Part shown: in pieces, positions 48,373-63,226 of the stretch | Numbering within the stretch: the stretch's first letter is position 1 | How the letters are laid out: the number at the start of each line of letters is the position of its first letter | Source of the DNA: Clostridiales bacterium | GTDB lineage: Bacteria > Bacillota > Clostridia > Christensenellales > Aristaeellaceae | Length of the DNA: 64,000 nucleotides | Assembly: GCA_015056365.1 (NCBI GenBank) | Contig: SVGM01000009.1 | Location: forward strand, 1-64,000 | Direction of reading: 5' to 3' | Program-made: the position numbers and the translations under genes | Notes under the pieces: model-generated | Told to the model about the DNA's origin: nothing | What the model saw: the letters and a program-made list of their open reading frames with translations, nothing else | The model's database searches: none

Positions 48373-49431
48373 TCAGCACAGCGGCAGCGACGGCACCGCA
48401 TTCAGGTTCAGTTCTGCCAGCTCGCCCTTGCGCAGACGATAGTACGCTGCCGAACCGATCATGGCGGCATTGTCCGTACAGAGCCATCGTTCCGGCATGC
48501 ACAGGCGGAAGCGACGTTTCTCGCTCAGCCGGGTCAGCTGCTCCCGCAGACGCCGGTTGGCGCTGACGCCTCCGGCGATGCACAGGGTGTCAAGGCCGCT
48601 GTCCCGAAGCGCCAGCATGGCCTTTTCACACAGGGTATCCACCACTGCCTTTTCAAAGGAAGCCGCCAGGTCTGCCCGGGGCAGCGTTTCACCCTTCTGA
48701 TCCATCTTGTGGCATGCGTTGAGGAATGCCGTCTTCAGGCCGGAAAAGCTGAAATCGTATTTCCCGTCCAAATGGGGACGGGGCAACGGCAGATAGGTGT
48801 CGTCGCCCTCCAGCGCCAGCTTGGACAGCAACGGGCCGCCGGGGTAATTCAGCCCCAGCACGCGGGCAGCCTTGTCAAAGGCCTCGCCCGCAGCGTCGTC
48901 CACCGTCTGCCCCAGCAGGGTATAGTCAGCGTAATCGTTCACTCGGATGATATGGCTGTGGCCGCCGCTGACCACCAAACAGATGAAGGGCGGCTCCAGA
49001 TCGGGATGACTGAGCCAGTTGGCGCTGACGTGACCCTCGATATGGTGCACCGGGATCAGCGGCAGACGGCTGGTGTAGCTCAGTCCCTTCATGCAGTTGA
49101 CGCCGGTGAGCAGCGCGCCCACAAGGCCGGGGCCATAGGTCACCGCCAGCGCATCCACATCCTGCAGCGTCATGTCCGCTTCCTTCAGCGCCTGATCAAT
49201 CACCCGGTCGCAGGCGTCCACATGGGCGCGGCTGGCGATCTCCGGCACTACGCCGCCATAGAGGGCGTGGGTATCCACCTGGGAAAAAATTACTGAGCTG
49301 AGAATCTTCCGCCCGTCCTCAATGATGGCGGCGGCCGTTTCGTCGCAGCTGGATTCAAGTGCCAGGATCCGTACCGAAGCCTTGCCCTGCAGTTTTTCCA
49401 GCTTTTGTTGCATTTCCAGTGGGGTGTTCAT
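48373..49431 (-). CDS. tsaD: tRNA N6-threonylcarbamoyladenosine transferase TsaD
   Basis: A 352-residue ASKHA-fold enzyme that attaches threonylcarbamoyl to A37 of ANN-decoding tRNAs with TsaB and TsaE. LALESSCDETAAAI opens the domain; HHIEGHVSANW and SGGHSHI hold the metal site; CIAGGVSANRRLRE closes it. The first 18 residues before this core are additional. The start at 49431 follows AGGTGAG. TsaB and TsaE genes are not in the window. Confidence 0.96.
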   Translation of the reverse strand: MNTPLEMQQKLEKLQGKASVRILALESSCDETAAAIIEDGRKILSSVIFSQVDTHALYGGVVPEIASRAHVDACDRVIDQALKEADMTLQDVDALAVTYGPGLVGALLTGVNCMKGLSYTSRLPLIPVHHIEGHVSANWLSHPDLEPPFICLVVSGGHSHIIRVNDYADYTLLGQTVDDAAGEAFDKAARVLGLNYPGGPLLSKLALEGDDTYLPLPRPHLDGKYDFSFSGLKTAFLNACHKMDQKGETLPRADLAASFEKAVVDTLCEKAMLALRDSGLDTLCIAGGVSANRRLREQLTRLSEKRRFRLCMPERWLCTDNAAMIGSAAYYRLRKGELAELNLNAVPSLPLC

Positions 49432-49447
49432 GTCTCTCACCTGAATC

Positions 49448-50245
49448 TTACTTGTTGCCGCCCTTGAGCAGGCTGCACAGCGGCGCAACCACCACCGGCA
49501 GCAGCACGATGCCGCCCAGCAGCATGGCAAACGTAGTCACGATGGGCTGCATAAAGGCCTTGAACATATCGGTAGTAAAGATCTGCATGATCACTTCGCC
49601 GTTGGAAAAAATGCCGTCCTTGATGAAATGCTGATGGATGAACATCCAGAAGCCTTCAAAATCAAAGTACGCCCAGCCGATGATGCCGCCGACAAGAGCA
49701 AGCGGCAGAATCACGCCGATATAGTAGCCAGCACCGGAAAAACCGCTGCGGCCCTTTCGGCTGCTGGTGATCACCCGCAAAAGCAGGACGCCTGCCACCG
49801 CCAGCAGCGCATAGAACGCCTTCTGACCGATATCCACCCAGCCCTTGACGGTATCCATATGGGCCATAAAGTCATCAGAGATCGGGATGGGAAATTCAAT
49901 GCCCATAACGGACAAAGCAGGCTTCCACTCGTCCGTCTTGTTCACCAGATAGTCGATGGTCTCCTGAGCAAACTGGCTGAGCAGTTCAGGCGTGGCCAGC
50001 GAGTCGGTCAGCCCGGCGCCCTTGGTCAGCCCGGAAGGCAGACCGGGAATGGTTGCATTGCCCAGCACGATCTGCAAAAGCTCGCCCACGTCCGCCTTTT
50101 CCAAGGCAGCTTCGAATACCTCCACCTTGGTGGCGTTGGTGTACAGCGAGAAGGCAGCCGCCAGCAGCACCAGCAGCAGACCCAGAATGAAACAGGTCAG
50201 AAACGCGCCGCGGGACTTCTTGAGCATCTTTACCGTCTTTTGCAT
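49448..50245 (-). CDS. DUF1461 membrane protein
   Basis: A 265-residue protein with four hydrophobic segments (about 14-34, 140-160, 173-195, 240-258). YFDFEGFWMFIHQHFIKDGI near residue 195 corresponds to the DUF1461 signature of a D-F-x-G-F followed by FH. Family function unknown. It begins 11 bp after prfB. Confidence 0.78.
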   Translation of the reverse strand: MQKTVKMLKKSRGAFLTCFILGLLLVLLAAAFSLYTNATKVEVFEAALEKADVGELLQIVLGNATIPGLPSGLTKGAGLTDSLATPELLSQFAQETIDYLVNKTDEWKPALSVMGIEFPIPISDDFMAHMDTVKGWVDIGQKAFYALLAVAGVLLLRVITSSRKGRSGFSGAGYYIGVILPLALVGGIIGWAYFDFEGFWMFIHQHFIKDGIFSNGEVIMQIFTTDMFKAFMQPIVTTFAMLLGGIVLLPVVVAPLCSLLKGGNK

Positions 50246-50256
50246 GGTTTTCTCCC

Positions 50257-51354
50257 TTACTGCATCTTCAGGAACGCCGTAATGAAGCCGTCCAGGTTGC
50301 CGTCCATCACGTCATCCACATTGCCGCTTTCAAAGTTGGTACGGTGATCCTTGACCATGGTGTAGGGCTGGAAGACGTAGGAGCGGATCTGGCTGCCCCA
50401 CTCGATCTTCTTCATTTCGCCCTTGATATCCGCCATCTGGGCTTCCTTCTCGCGTTCGCGAAGCTCCAGCAGGCGGCTCTTCAAAATGCGAAGACAGACC
50501 TCGCGGTTCTGGATCTGGCTGCGCTCATTCTGGCACTGGGCCACGATGCCGGTGGGAATATGGGTCATACGCACGGCGGAGTCGGTACGATTAACGTGCT
50601 GACCGCCAGCGCCGCCGGCACGATAGGTGTCGATGCGGACTTCCTCCATGTTGATCTCGATATCGCCGTCGTTCTCCATAATGGGCGCAACGTCCAGAGA
50701 GGAGAAGGAGGTGTGGCGGCGGGCGTTGGAGTCAAAGGGCGAGATGCGCACCAGACGGTGCACGCCGCGCTCGGAGCGCAGGAAGCCGTAGGCGTTTTCG
50801 CCTTCCACCTGGAAGGTTACGCTCTTGAGGCCAGCTTCGTCGCCGTCCAGAATATCGTTGACGGTGACCTTGTAGCCGTGGCGCTCGCAATAGCGGGTAT
50901 ACATACGGTAGAGCATCTGGGTCCAGTCCTGGGCCTCGGTGCCGCCTGCGCCCGCATGCAGGCTCAGGATGGCGTCGCAGTTATCGTATTCGCCGCGCAT
51001 CAGGGTCTCCAGCTCCAGGGCTTCCGCGTCATCGTTGAGCGCGGTGAGCTCATTCTCGCACTCGGCGCCCATGTCGTCGTCGGGTTCTTCATCCAGCAGC
51101 ATCAGCATGGCCTCGATATCGTCGGCACGGCTGTGCAGGCTGTCCACATGGTTCAGCTTATTCTCGATCTGGCTTACCTTGCGGTTGACGGAGGTGGAAC
51201 GCTCCAGATCGTTCCAGAATTCGGGGGCGTTCATTTCTTCTTTCAGCTCCACCAGCTCCTCCTGCAGATGGGGCAGGTTCAAGGCGTCGGCGGCTTTTTC
51301 GATCTTGTCACGCAGCTTTCCAAGCTCCACGCGATAGGCTTCGGTATCAATCAT
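50257..51354 (-). CDS. prfB: peptide chain release factor 2
   Basis: A 365-residue RF2 that releases peptides at UGA and UAA stops. RISPFDSNARRHTSF holds the SPF tripeptide that reads the stop codon, and YRAGGAGGQHVNRTDS the GGQ loop for the peptidyl transferase centre. The reading frame is continuous from its ATG: the usual +1 programmed frameshift near codon 25 is absent. AAAGGAG precedes the ATG. The position after secA is conserved. Confidence 0.96.
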   Translation of the reverse strand: MIDTEAYRVELGKLRDKIEKAADALNLPHLQEELVELKEEMNAPEFWNDLERSTSVNRKVSQIENKLNHVDSLHSRADDIEAMLMLLDEEPDDDMGAECENELTALNDDAEALELETLMRGEYDNCDAILSLHAGAGGTEAQDWTQMLYRMYTRYCERHGYKVTVNDILDGDEAGLKSVTFQVEGENAYGFLRSERGVHRLVRISPFDSNARRHTSFSSLDVAPIMENDGDIEINMEEVRIDTYRAGGAGGQHVNRTDSAVRMTHIPTGIVAQCQNERSQIQNREVCLRILKSRLLELREREKEAQMADIKGEMKKIEWGSQIRSYVFQPYTMVKDHRTNFESGNVDDVMDGNLDGFITAFLKMQ

Positions 51355-51423
51355 CGGGATTAGCTCCTTTCAGGATGTTCCCCGCAACGGACGGGGAGGG
51401 GGTCACGGCTTGCCAGAAGGATC

Positions 51424-54138
<2,715 letters not shown>

Positions 54139-54220
54139 ACCCAAGGCTCTTGTTCTCCTTATCGTCAAAAGATGCCGCAACCGGGACAGACCCGTATGCG
54201 GTCAGTTTTACGCATCTTAT

Positions 54221-54250
54221 ATTATAGCATGGCGGAGTAAAGCTTAGCAA
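54221..54250 (-). promoter_or_regulatory. secA operon promoter
   Basis: Minus strand TTGCTA (54250-54245), 18-nt spacer, perfect TATAAT (54226-54221), start near 54214, giving a leader of about 76 nt. Confidence 0.7.
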
Positions 54251-54270
54251 GCAAAACCGCGCAGAATAAC

Positions 54271-54301
54271 AAAAACAGCGCCAGCATTCCTGCTGACGCT
54301 G
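54271..54301 (-). terminator. terminator ahead of the secA promoter
   Basis: CAGCGTCAGC/GCTGGCGCTG stem (one G-T wobble) with a 6-nt loop, then TTTTTGTTATT on the minus strand. It is about 200 bp past the ABC ATPase stop codon and ends transcripts before secA. Confidence 0.9.
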
Positions 54302-54499
54302 CGAGAGGTTTCCAAATCCATACGTATTCATGAAAGCCGTGCATCTTGCGCCTTCGATGCTCTCTGCGCTCGCAGCAAGGCACTTCGGCGCAAGGTTTGT
54401 AGGCTCTGCCCACCCCCGGCAGGAAACTGAGTTTCCTGCACCTTCCACCTTTTCACCCCTCTGACGCTGTCAGGTCGTATTCTCGGGGATGGCTTAAGC

Positions 54500-55579
<1,080 letters not shown>

Positions 55580-55580
55580 A

Positions 55581-57551
55581 TCAATCACTCTCCTTCGCTA
55601 TCATTAGCTTGTTGGCACGCCGCTGTGCGCGCGGGTTGCTGGTTCCGAAGTACTTGATGCACAGGTTCATCAGCACGATAGCCGCATAAACGATGGCAAT
55701 CAGGATGGTGGCGTAGGCGCAGGCAACGCCATAGGCACCCTTCTCAGCAAACTCGTTGATACGGCAGGTGATGAGCAGGTAGCGCGGGGTCACCAGCAGG
55801 ATGATGGCGCTGATGGCGGTGATGGAGCGCACGAAGGTAGTCACCAGACCGCTGAGGAAGGAATCCTTGATCAGCGGCAATGTAACGGAAGTAAACACCT
55901 TGGCGCTGCCGGCGCCCAGGTCGTAGGCAGATTCCTCGATGGACTTATCGATCTGCCGAAGCGCCGAGATACCGCTGCGGGTACCCACCGGCAGCGAGCG
56001 CACTACGAAAACGATCACCAGAATGATGCCTGTGCCGTAGATGCCCTGCAAGAAACCGGTACGGAACACGCCGCCCGCGAAGCCGCGGATGAAGCCAACG
56101 CCCAGAACGGTGCCGGGCACGGCCATGGCCAGCATACTGACAAACTCGATAAAGCCCTTGCCTTTGAACTTCTTCTTGACCACCAGGTAGGAGATGATCA
56201 TGGAAAGCAAGGCCGTAATGGGCGAGGCAATCAGCGACAGCACGAAGGAATCGGTGAAGGCCTTGAAGCCGTCGTCGCGGAACAGCTGCTGGAACCACTT
56301 CAGGCTCAGGCTGTAGTCCCGGCCCCAGAGTTTGAACAGGGCGCCGAAGGGAATGGCGATGTACATCAGGATAACGAAGGCGGAGATGGCCGAGCAGATG
56401 GCCGTCAGGGGCACGCGCACGCTCTTGTCCTCGATGGGGGCGCGGGCGCGGCTAGCCTTGCCGGTAAGGGTGGCCGCCGTCTTGGCTTCCAGATAGTACT
56501 TCTGCACAAGGAACAGCACCAGCGTGATGCAAAGCAGCACCACAGCCATGGCGGCTGCGCCGGTGGTATCGTAGCTGCCGCCGGTGATGCGCAGGTAGAT
56601 GGTGGTGGCCAGCGTATCATAGCTGCCGCCGATCATCATGGGGTTGGCAAAGTCCGCCACGGACTCAATAAACGTGACCAGGAAGGCGTTGCCCAGACCC
56701 GGCAGCATCAGCGGCAGAGTCACGGTGGTGAATACCTTCCAGCGGCTGGCGCCCATGTTGCGGGCCGCCTCCTCCATGGAGGGGTCAATGTTCTTGAGCA
56801 GGCCCTTGAGCATCATGTAGCACACCGGGAAGAAGGTGAGAATCTGCACGATGGCAATGCCGCTGAGGCCGTATACGTCGCTGTCGTAGATATGCAGCAG
56901 TTGACGAGTGATAAGACCGCCGCGGCCGAAAAGCAGGATCATGGACAGGGACAGCACAAACGGCGGCGAAACCACGGGCAGCGTGGATACCACGTCGAAC
57001 ATCTTCTTGACCACCCGGGAGCGGACCTTCACATAGCAGTCCACATAGGCGAACAAAAGGCCCACCACCACCGCGCCGAAGCTGGTGATAAAGCCCAGCT
57101 TCAGGGTATTGAAGAAGGCCGTATTAAAGGTGTAATCCTTGAAAATGCGCGGGAAGGCCTCAGCTGTCCAGTAGTTCAGCTTTACCTTGACATAGGCGTT
57201 GGCGGGATCGACCTCATCGCCTTCCTTGAGCGCACGTCCATTTTTGGCGTACAGGCATCCGTAGGCGGTGTCCAGCTCATCCAGCGGGATCACGAATTCT
57301 GCATTCTTGCTGCCCAGCACACGGATGGCCTGCCCGTCCTGTTCATAGGGGATCCGTTCTTCGCCGGCGCGCACGCTCTCCAGAGAGATCAGCTCCGTAT
57401 TGGTCACGTGTACGCTGTCCATGAGCAGCATCGCCAGCGGATAGAGGATAAACAGCGCCAGCAGAACCACAAGCAGCACGATGGTGCCTACCATTACCGG
57501 GTCACCAAAGAACTTTTTGCGCTCCAACGCCGCGCTCTGTCGTGTTTTCAT
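55581..57551 (-). CDS. ABC transporter permease, two fused domains (FbpB type)
   Basis: A 656-residue permease with twelve or more helices. Two transmembrane domains are joined in one chain, each with an EAA loop contacting the ATPase: EEAARNMGASRWKVFTTVTL and EESAYDLGAGSAKVFTSVTL. An extracytoplasmic insertion of about 90 residues follows the first helix. This layout is typical of iron(III) and 2-aminoethylphosphonate importers. A terminator-like hairpin separates it from the binding-protein gene. Confidence 0.92.
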   Translation of the reverse strand: MKTRQSAALERKKFFGDPVMVGTIVLLVVLLALFILYPLAMLLMDSVHVTNTELISLESVRAGEERIPYEQDGQAIRVLGSKNAEFVIPLDELDTAYGCLYAKNGRALKEGDEVDPANAYVKVKLNYWTAEAFPRIFKDYTFNTAFFNTLKLGFITSFGAVVVGLLFAYVDCYVKVRSRVVKKMFDVVSTLPVVSPPFVLSLSMILLFGRGGLITRQLLHIYDSDVYGLSGIAIVQILTFFPVCYMMLKGLLKNIDPSMEEAARNMGASRWKVFTTVTLPLMLPGLGNAFLVTFIESVADFANPMMIGGSYDTLATTIYLRITGGSYDTTGAAAMAVVLLCITLVLFLVQKYYLEAKTAATLTGKASRARAPIEDKSVRVPLTAICSAISAFVILMYIAIPFGALFKLWGRDYSLSLKWFQQLFRDDGFKAFTDSFVLSLIASPITALLSMIISYLVVKKKFKGKGFIEFVSMLAMAVPGTVLGVGFIRGFAGGVFRTGFLQGIYGTGIILVIVFVVRSLPVGTRSGISALRQIDKSIEESAYDLGAGSAKVFTSVTLPLIKDSFLSGLVTTFVRSITAISAIILLVTPRYLLITCRINEFAEKGAYGVACAYATILIAIVYAAIVLMNLCIKYFGTSNPRAQRRANKLMIAKESD

Positions 57552-57574
57552 GGGCGTTCACCCCTTTGTTGTCG

Positions 57575-57614
57575 CGGAAAAAATGGAAGGGGATGGGATC
57601 GCTCCCATCCCCTT
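57575..57614 (-). terminator. intercistronic terminator/attenuator in the ABC operon
   Basis: Perfect 11-bp AAGGGGATGGG/CCCATCCCCTT stem with a 6-nt loop, then CCATTTTTTCC on the minus strand, between the binding-protein stop (57681) and the permease start (57551). Partial read-through would give more binding protein than permease. Confidence 0.85.
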
Positions 57615-57680
57615 GGGCTGTATATGCTCCTTAGAAAGCGTTCAACGGAACGTTTTCTTCAGATGCTTATTGATGATGGA

Positions 57681-58754
57681 TTATTCGGTCTTGAAGCGGT
57701 TGTCAGCAGCAGCGCCCAGGGCGTTGAAGAAATCTTCCACGTACTGGGTGGTGTTGTTCTTGGCATCTTCGAAGTCGTAATCAATCACGTTGTTGGGATC
57801 CAGGCCGAAGGGCTCCACAGCAGCGGGCTGCTGGGCGGAGTTGATGACCAGGAACTGATAGCTCTCGGCGTCGTCAGCCAGCTCAACGCACTCGGGAGAC
57901 AGGGCGTACTCAACCCACAGCTTGGCAGCGTTGGGATGAGCGCAGCCTTCGAAGATAGCGGTGGCGCCGATTTCGAAGCTGGTGCCTTCCTCGGGGATGA
58001 TCAGGGCGATGTTGTCGTAGCCGGAGAGGATCTGAGCGATGCCGTCATGCAGGAAGCCAACGCCGATGACGCATTCGCCGATACCGACCTTCTTGGAGGG
58101 GCCGGAGCCGGACTTGGTGTACTGCTGGATGTTCTTGTCCAGTTCCACGAAGTACTGCATGGCTTCGTCGTGGCCCTTCATCTGCACCATGGTGTTGATG
58201 ATCAGCTTGGCGGTGCCGGCGGTGTTGGGGTTGGACATCCAAATCAGGCCAGCGTATTCAGGCTTGAGCAGGTCGTCCCAGCCCTTGGGAGCTTCCAGAC
58301 CCAGGCGGTCCAGTTCTTCGGTGTTGACCATGAAGCCCAGGATGCCCTTGTAGATGCCGTACCAGTAACCATCGGCGTCACGGTACATGGGGTCGGCCAG
58401 GTCAGCAGCGTTCTGCGCTTCGTAAGGCATCAGCCAGCCTTCCTTGGCAGTCTCGTTGTAGGGGTCGGTGGTGCCGCCAAACCAGACGTCGCCGGAGGGA
58501 TTGCCTTTTTCTTCGGAAATCTTGGCCTGCACTTCGCCGGTGGAGAGGCGCTGATAGTGGGTCTTGATGCCGTACAGTTCTTCAAAGTGCTTGGCAGCAG
58601 CGGCCAGGTAGGGCTCTTCGCAGGAGCCGTAGACCACCAGCTCGCCCTCTTCCTGAGCAGCAGCGATCAACGCGGGGTCGATTTCGGCAGAAGCGAAGCT
58701 CATGCAGCCCAGAAGCATCGCCAGAGCCAGAAGCAGAGAAAACAGTTTCTTCAT
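57681..58754 (-). CDS. ABC transporter substrate-binding protein (iron/phosphonate type)
   Basis: A 357-residue type II periplasmic-binding-fold protein with a signal sequence (1-23). LLGC near residue 17 could be a lipobox; ASA before Glu24 is an alternative signal-peptidase site. ELVVYGSCEEPYLAAAAKHFE and GDVWFGGTTDPYNETA match the FbpA / aminoethylphosphonate-binding group. No clear iron-ligand tyrosine pair can be assigned by eye, so the ligand is open. It is the first gene of the operon, followed by permease and ATPase. Confidence 0.9.
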   Translation of the reverse strand: MKKLFSLLLALAMLLGCMSFASAEIDPALIAAAQEEGELVVYGSCEEPYLAAAAKHFEELYGIKTHYQRLSTGEVQAKISEEKGNPSGDVWFGGTTDPYNETAKEGWLMPYEAQNAADLADPMYRDADGYWYGIYKGILGFMVNTEELDRLGLEAPKGWDDLLKPEYAGLIWMSNPNTAGTAKLIINTMVQMKGHDEAMQYFVELDKNIQQYTKSGSGPSKKVGIGECVIGVGFLHDGIAQILSGYDNIALIIPEEGTSFEIGATAIFEGCAHPNAAKLWVEYALSPECVELADDAESYQFLVINSAQQPAAVEPFGLDPNNVIDYDFEDAKNNTTQYVEDFFNALGAAADNRFKTE

Positions 58755-58814
58755 GGTTCTTTTCTCCTTTTAAGTTGTTATCGGACGCTCTTTCGGCGTC
58801 ATTCATGTACACAC

Positions 58815-58844
58815 ATTATACAAGGAACCTGCCGTCCATGTCAA
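58815..58844 (-). promoter_or_regulatory. ABC importer operon promoter
   Basis: Minus strand TTGACA (58844-58839), 18-nt spacer, TATAAT (58820-58815); both hexamers perfect. Start near 58808; leader of about 54 nt with AAAGGAG before the ATG. No Fur-like palindrome is evident over it. Confidence 0.85.
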
Positions 58845-58927
58845 CCGCTTCCTGTCTTTTTGCCCACAGGGGATCACGCATTGCCACCTTCTGCCCGGCG
58901 AAGGAGAGCCTCCTTTGAGCGATTCGC

Positions 58928-58956
58928 TTTTCATCCCGGAAAGAATATGATATGAT
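58928..58956 (+). promoter_or_regulatory. promoter of the NAGPA-domain gene
   Basis: TTTTCA (58928-58933), 17-nt spacer, TATGAT (58951-58956), start near 58963, 25 nt before the ATG. Confidence 0.6.
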
Positions 58957-58987
58957 ACAAAAAAACGAAACGAAAGGATTTTTTGCC

Positions 58988-59872
58988 ATGCGTAAGCTGA
59001 TGATCTTACTTGTCTGTCTGTTTCTTCTGACAGCTTCGTCCGCGCTGGCGCAGCAGGGCGCCGCGCCCCTGCCGCCGTATGACCATACGTTCTTCGGGGA
59101 GCTGATCGCGGCTCACGATTCCGATACGCTCAAGTGGCAGATTGAACAGTTTGCCTACGAAGAAGCGGAATGCTACCTGACCAAGGTATGGATGGCCGAC
59201 CCGGGCAAGCAGATCGGCAAGGCTGCTTCCGACTGGCAGCAGAACGTGCAGGACACCGCCCAGCTGGCCCTGCAGGAGCCTGACGCTTCCCTGATCATCA
59301 ACGCCAGCGGCTACGTCACCCGGGTGTACAGCTGGATTCCGGACAACTACCCCGGCGTCAGCAGCGACTATTTTTTCACGCCCCTGGGCTCTGTCACGGT
59401 GACCGACGGCGTGGTGTACCGCTGCCTGGAAGGCGTGCCCTACTACGGACTGACGCTGAACGAGGACGGCCTGCGCCTTCATGTGGGGGACGATCCCCAG
59501 ACCGTGCTGGCTGAAAACCCCAGCCAGACCTGGTCGTTCTATGTGGAATGCCCGGTGATCGCGGATCATCAGTCCATCCTTGACCCGGAATGGCGCTTCA
59601 CCCATTCTCGGGCTATGCGCACCATTGTGGCAAAAATGGACGCAAACAACTACCTGCTCCTGACGGTGACCCGCACTAAGAACGGGCTGAGCATGCAGCA
59701 ATGCGTAGACTTCCTGCTCAGCGAATTTTCTCCCGAATGGGCGTACAATCTGGACGGCGGTCCCTCCAGCGCGCTCATGTTCCGGGACGACATGAGCAGG
59801 CTGAACCCCGTGTGGTCAAACGGTCAGGAAAACGTAGATATCATGACGTTCTCCGAGCTGCCCATGGAATGA
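58988..59872 (+). CDS. secreted phosphodiester glycosidase (NAGPA) domain protein
   Basis: A 294-residue protein with a signal peptide (1-20, ALA cut) and a NAGPA/DUF2233 domain, whose signature NLDGGPSSALMF lies near residue 258. Related enzymes cleave N-acetylglucosamine from phosphodiesters; bacterial members are linked to cell-wall or capsule sugars. AAAGGA precedes the ATG. It is 49 bp upstream of the phosphorylase-like gene and probably cotranscribed. Confidence 0.88.
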   Translation: MRKLMILLVCLFLLTASSALAQQGAAPLPPYDHTFFGELIAAHDSDTLKWQIEQFAYEEAECYLTKVWMADPGKQIGKAASDWQQNVQDTAQLALQEPDASLIINASGYVTRVYSWIPDNYPGVSSDYFFTPLGSVTVTDGVVYRCLEGVPYYGLTLNEDGLRLHVGDDPQTVLAENPSQTWSFYVECPVIADHQSILDPEWRFTHSRAMRTIVAKMDANNYLLLTVTRTKNGLSMQQCVDFLLSEFSPEWAYNLDGGPSSALMFRDDMSRLNPVWSNGQENVDIMTFSELPME

Positions 59873-59921
59873 TCGCACCCGGAATCCGCTTTTTGAACAA
59901 AAACCAACAGAGGTGTTAGGA

Positions 59922-63011
<3,090 letters not shown>

Positions 63012-63052
63012 GGCACGCACGGGCTGAACCAGCCCTTAAATCAACGCTCTCA

Positions 63053-63088
63053 AGCCAGCAGACAGCAGCCTCTGTCCGCTGGCTTTTG
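63053..63088 (+). terminator. terminator after the phosphorylase-like gene
   Basis: AAGCCAGC plus GACAG pairs with CTGTC plus GCTGGCTT (one mismatch) around a short loop, then TTTT. A smaller GGGCTG/CAGCCC hairpin precedes it at 63022-63036. Confidence 0.8.
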
Positions 63089-63102
63089 CTCAGGTTTCTG
63101 CT

Positions 63103-63131
63103 TTACTGTTTCCTTCCCATGGCGTATACTG
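63103..63131 (+). promoter_or_regulatory. promoter of the last amidohydrolase gene
   Basis: TTTACT (63103-63108), 17-nt spacer, TATACT (63126-63131), start near 63138 and a leader of about 89 nt. Confidence 0.68.
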
Positions 63132-63226
63132 ATATCAAACATACTCACAGCAAAAGCGAGCCGATCGGACAAGCGAAAAACCAACGTTCTCTTCACCCCC
63201 CATCTGCATACAAGGAGGAAACCTAC

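Larger units (their letters stand above)
54139..54499. other. gene-free interval upstream of secA with a possible structured RNA
   Basis: 361 bp. The right two-thirds, read leftward, contains GCAGGAAACT/AGTTTCCTGC, an 8-bp CTTGCGCC/GGCGCAAG stem enclosing CTGCG/CGCAG, and ends at the intrinsic terminator 54271-54301. It may be the 3' region of the ABC-importer operon or a separate small RNA; I see no promoter specific to it. Confidence 0.45.
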
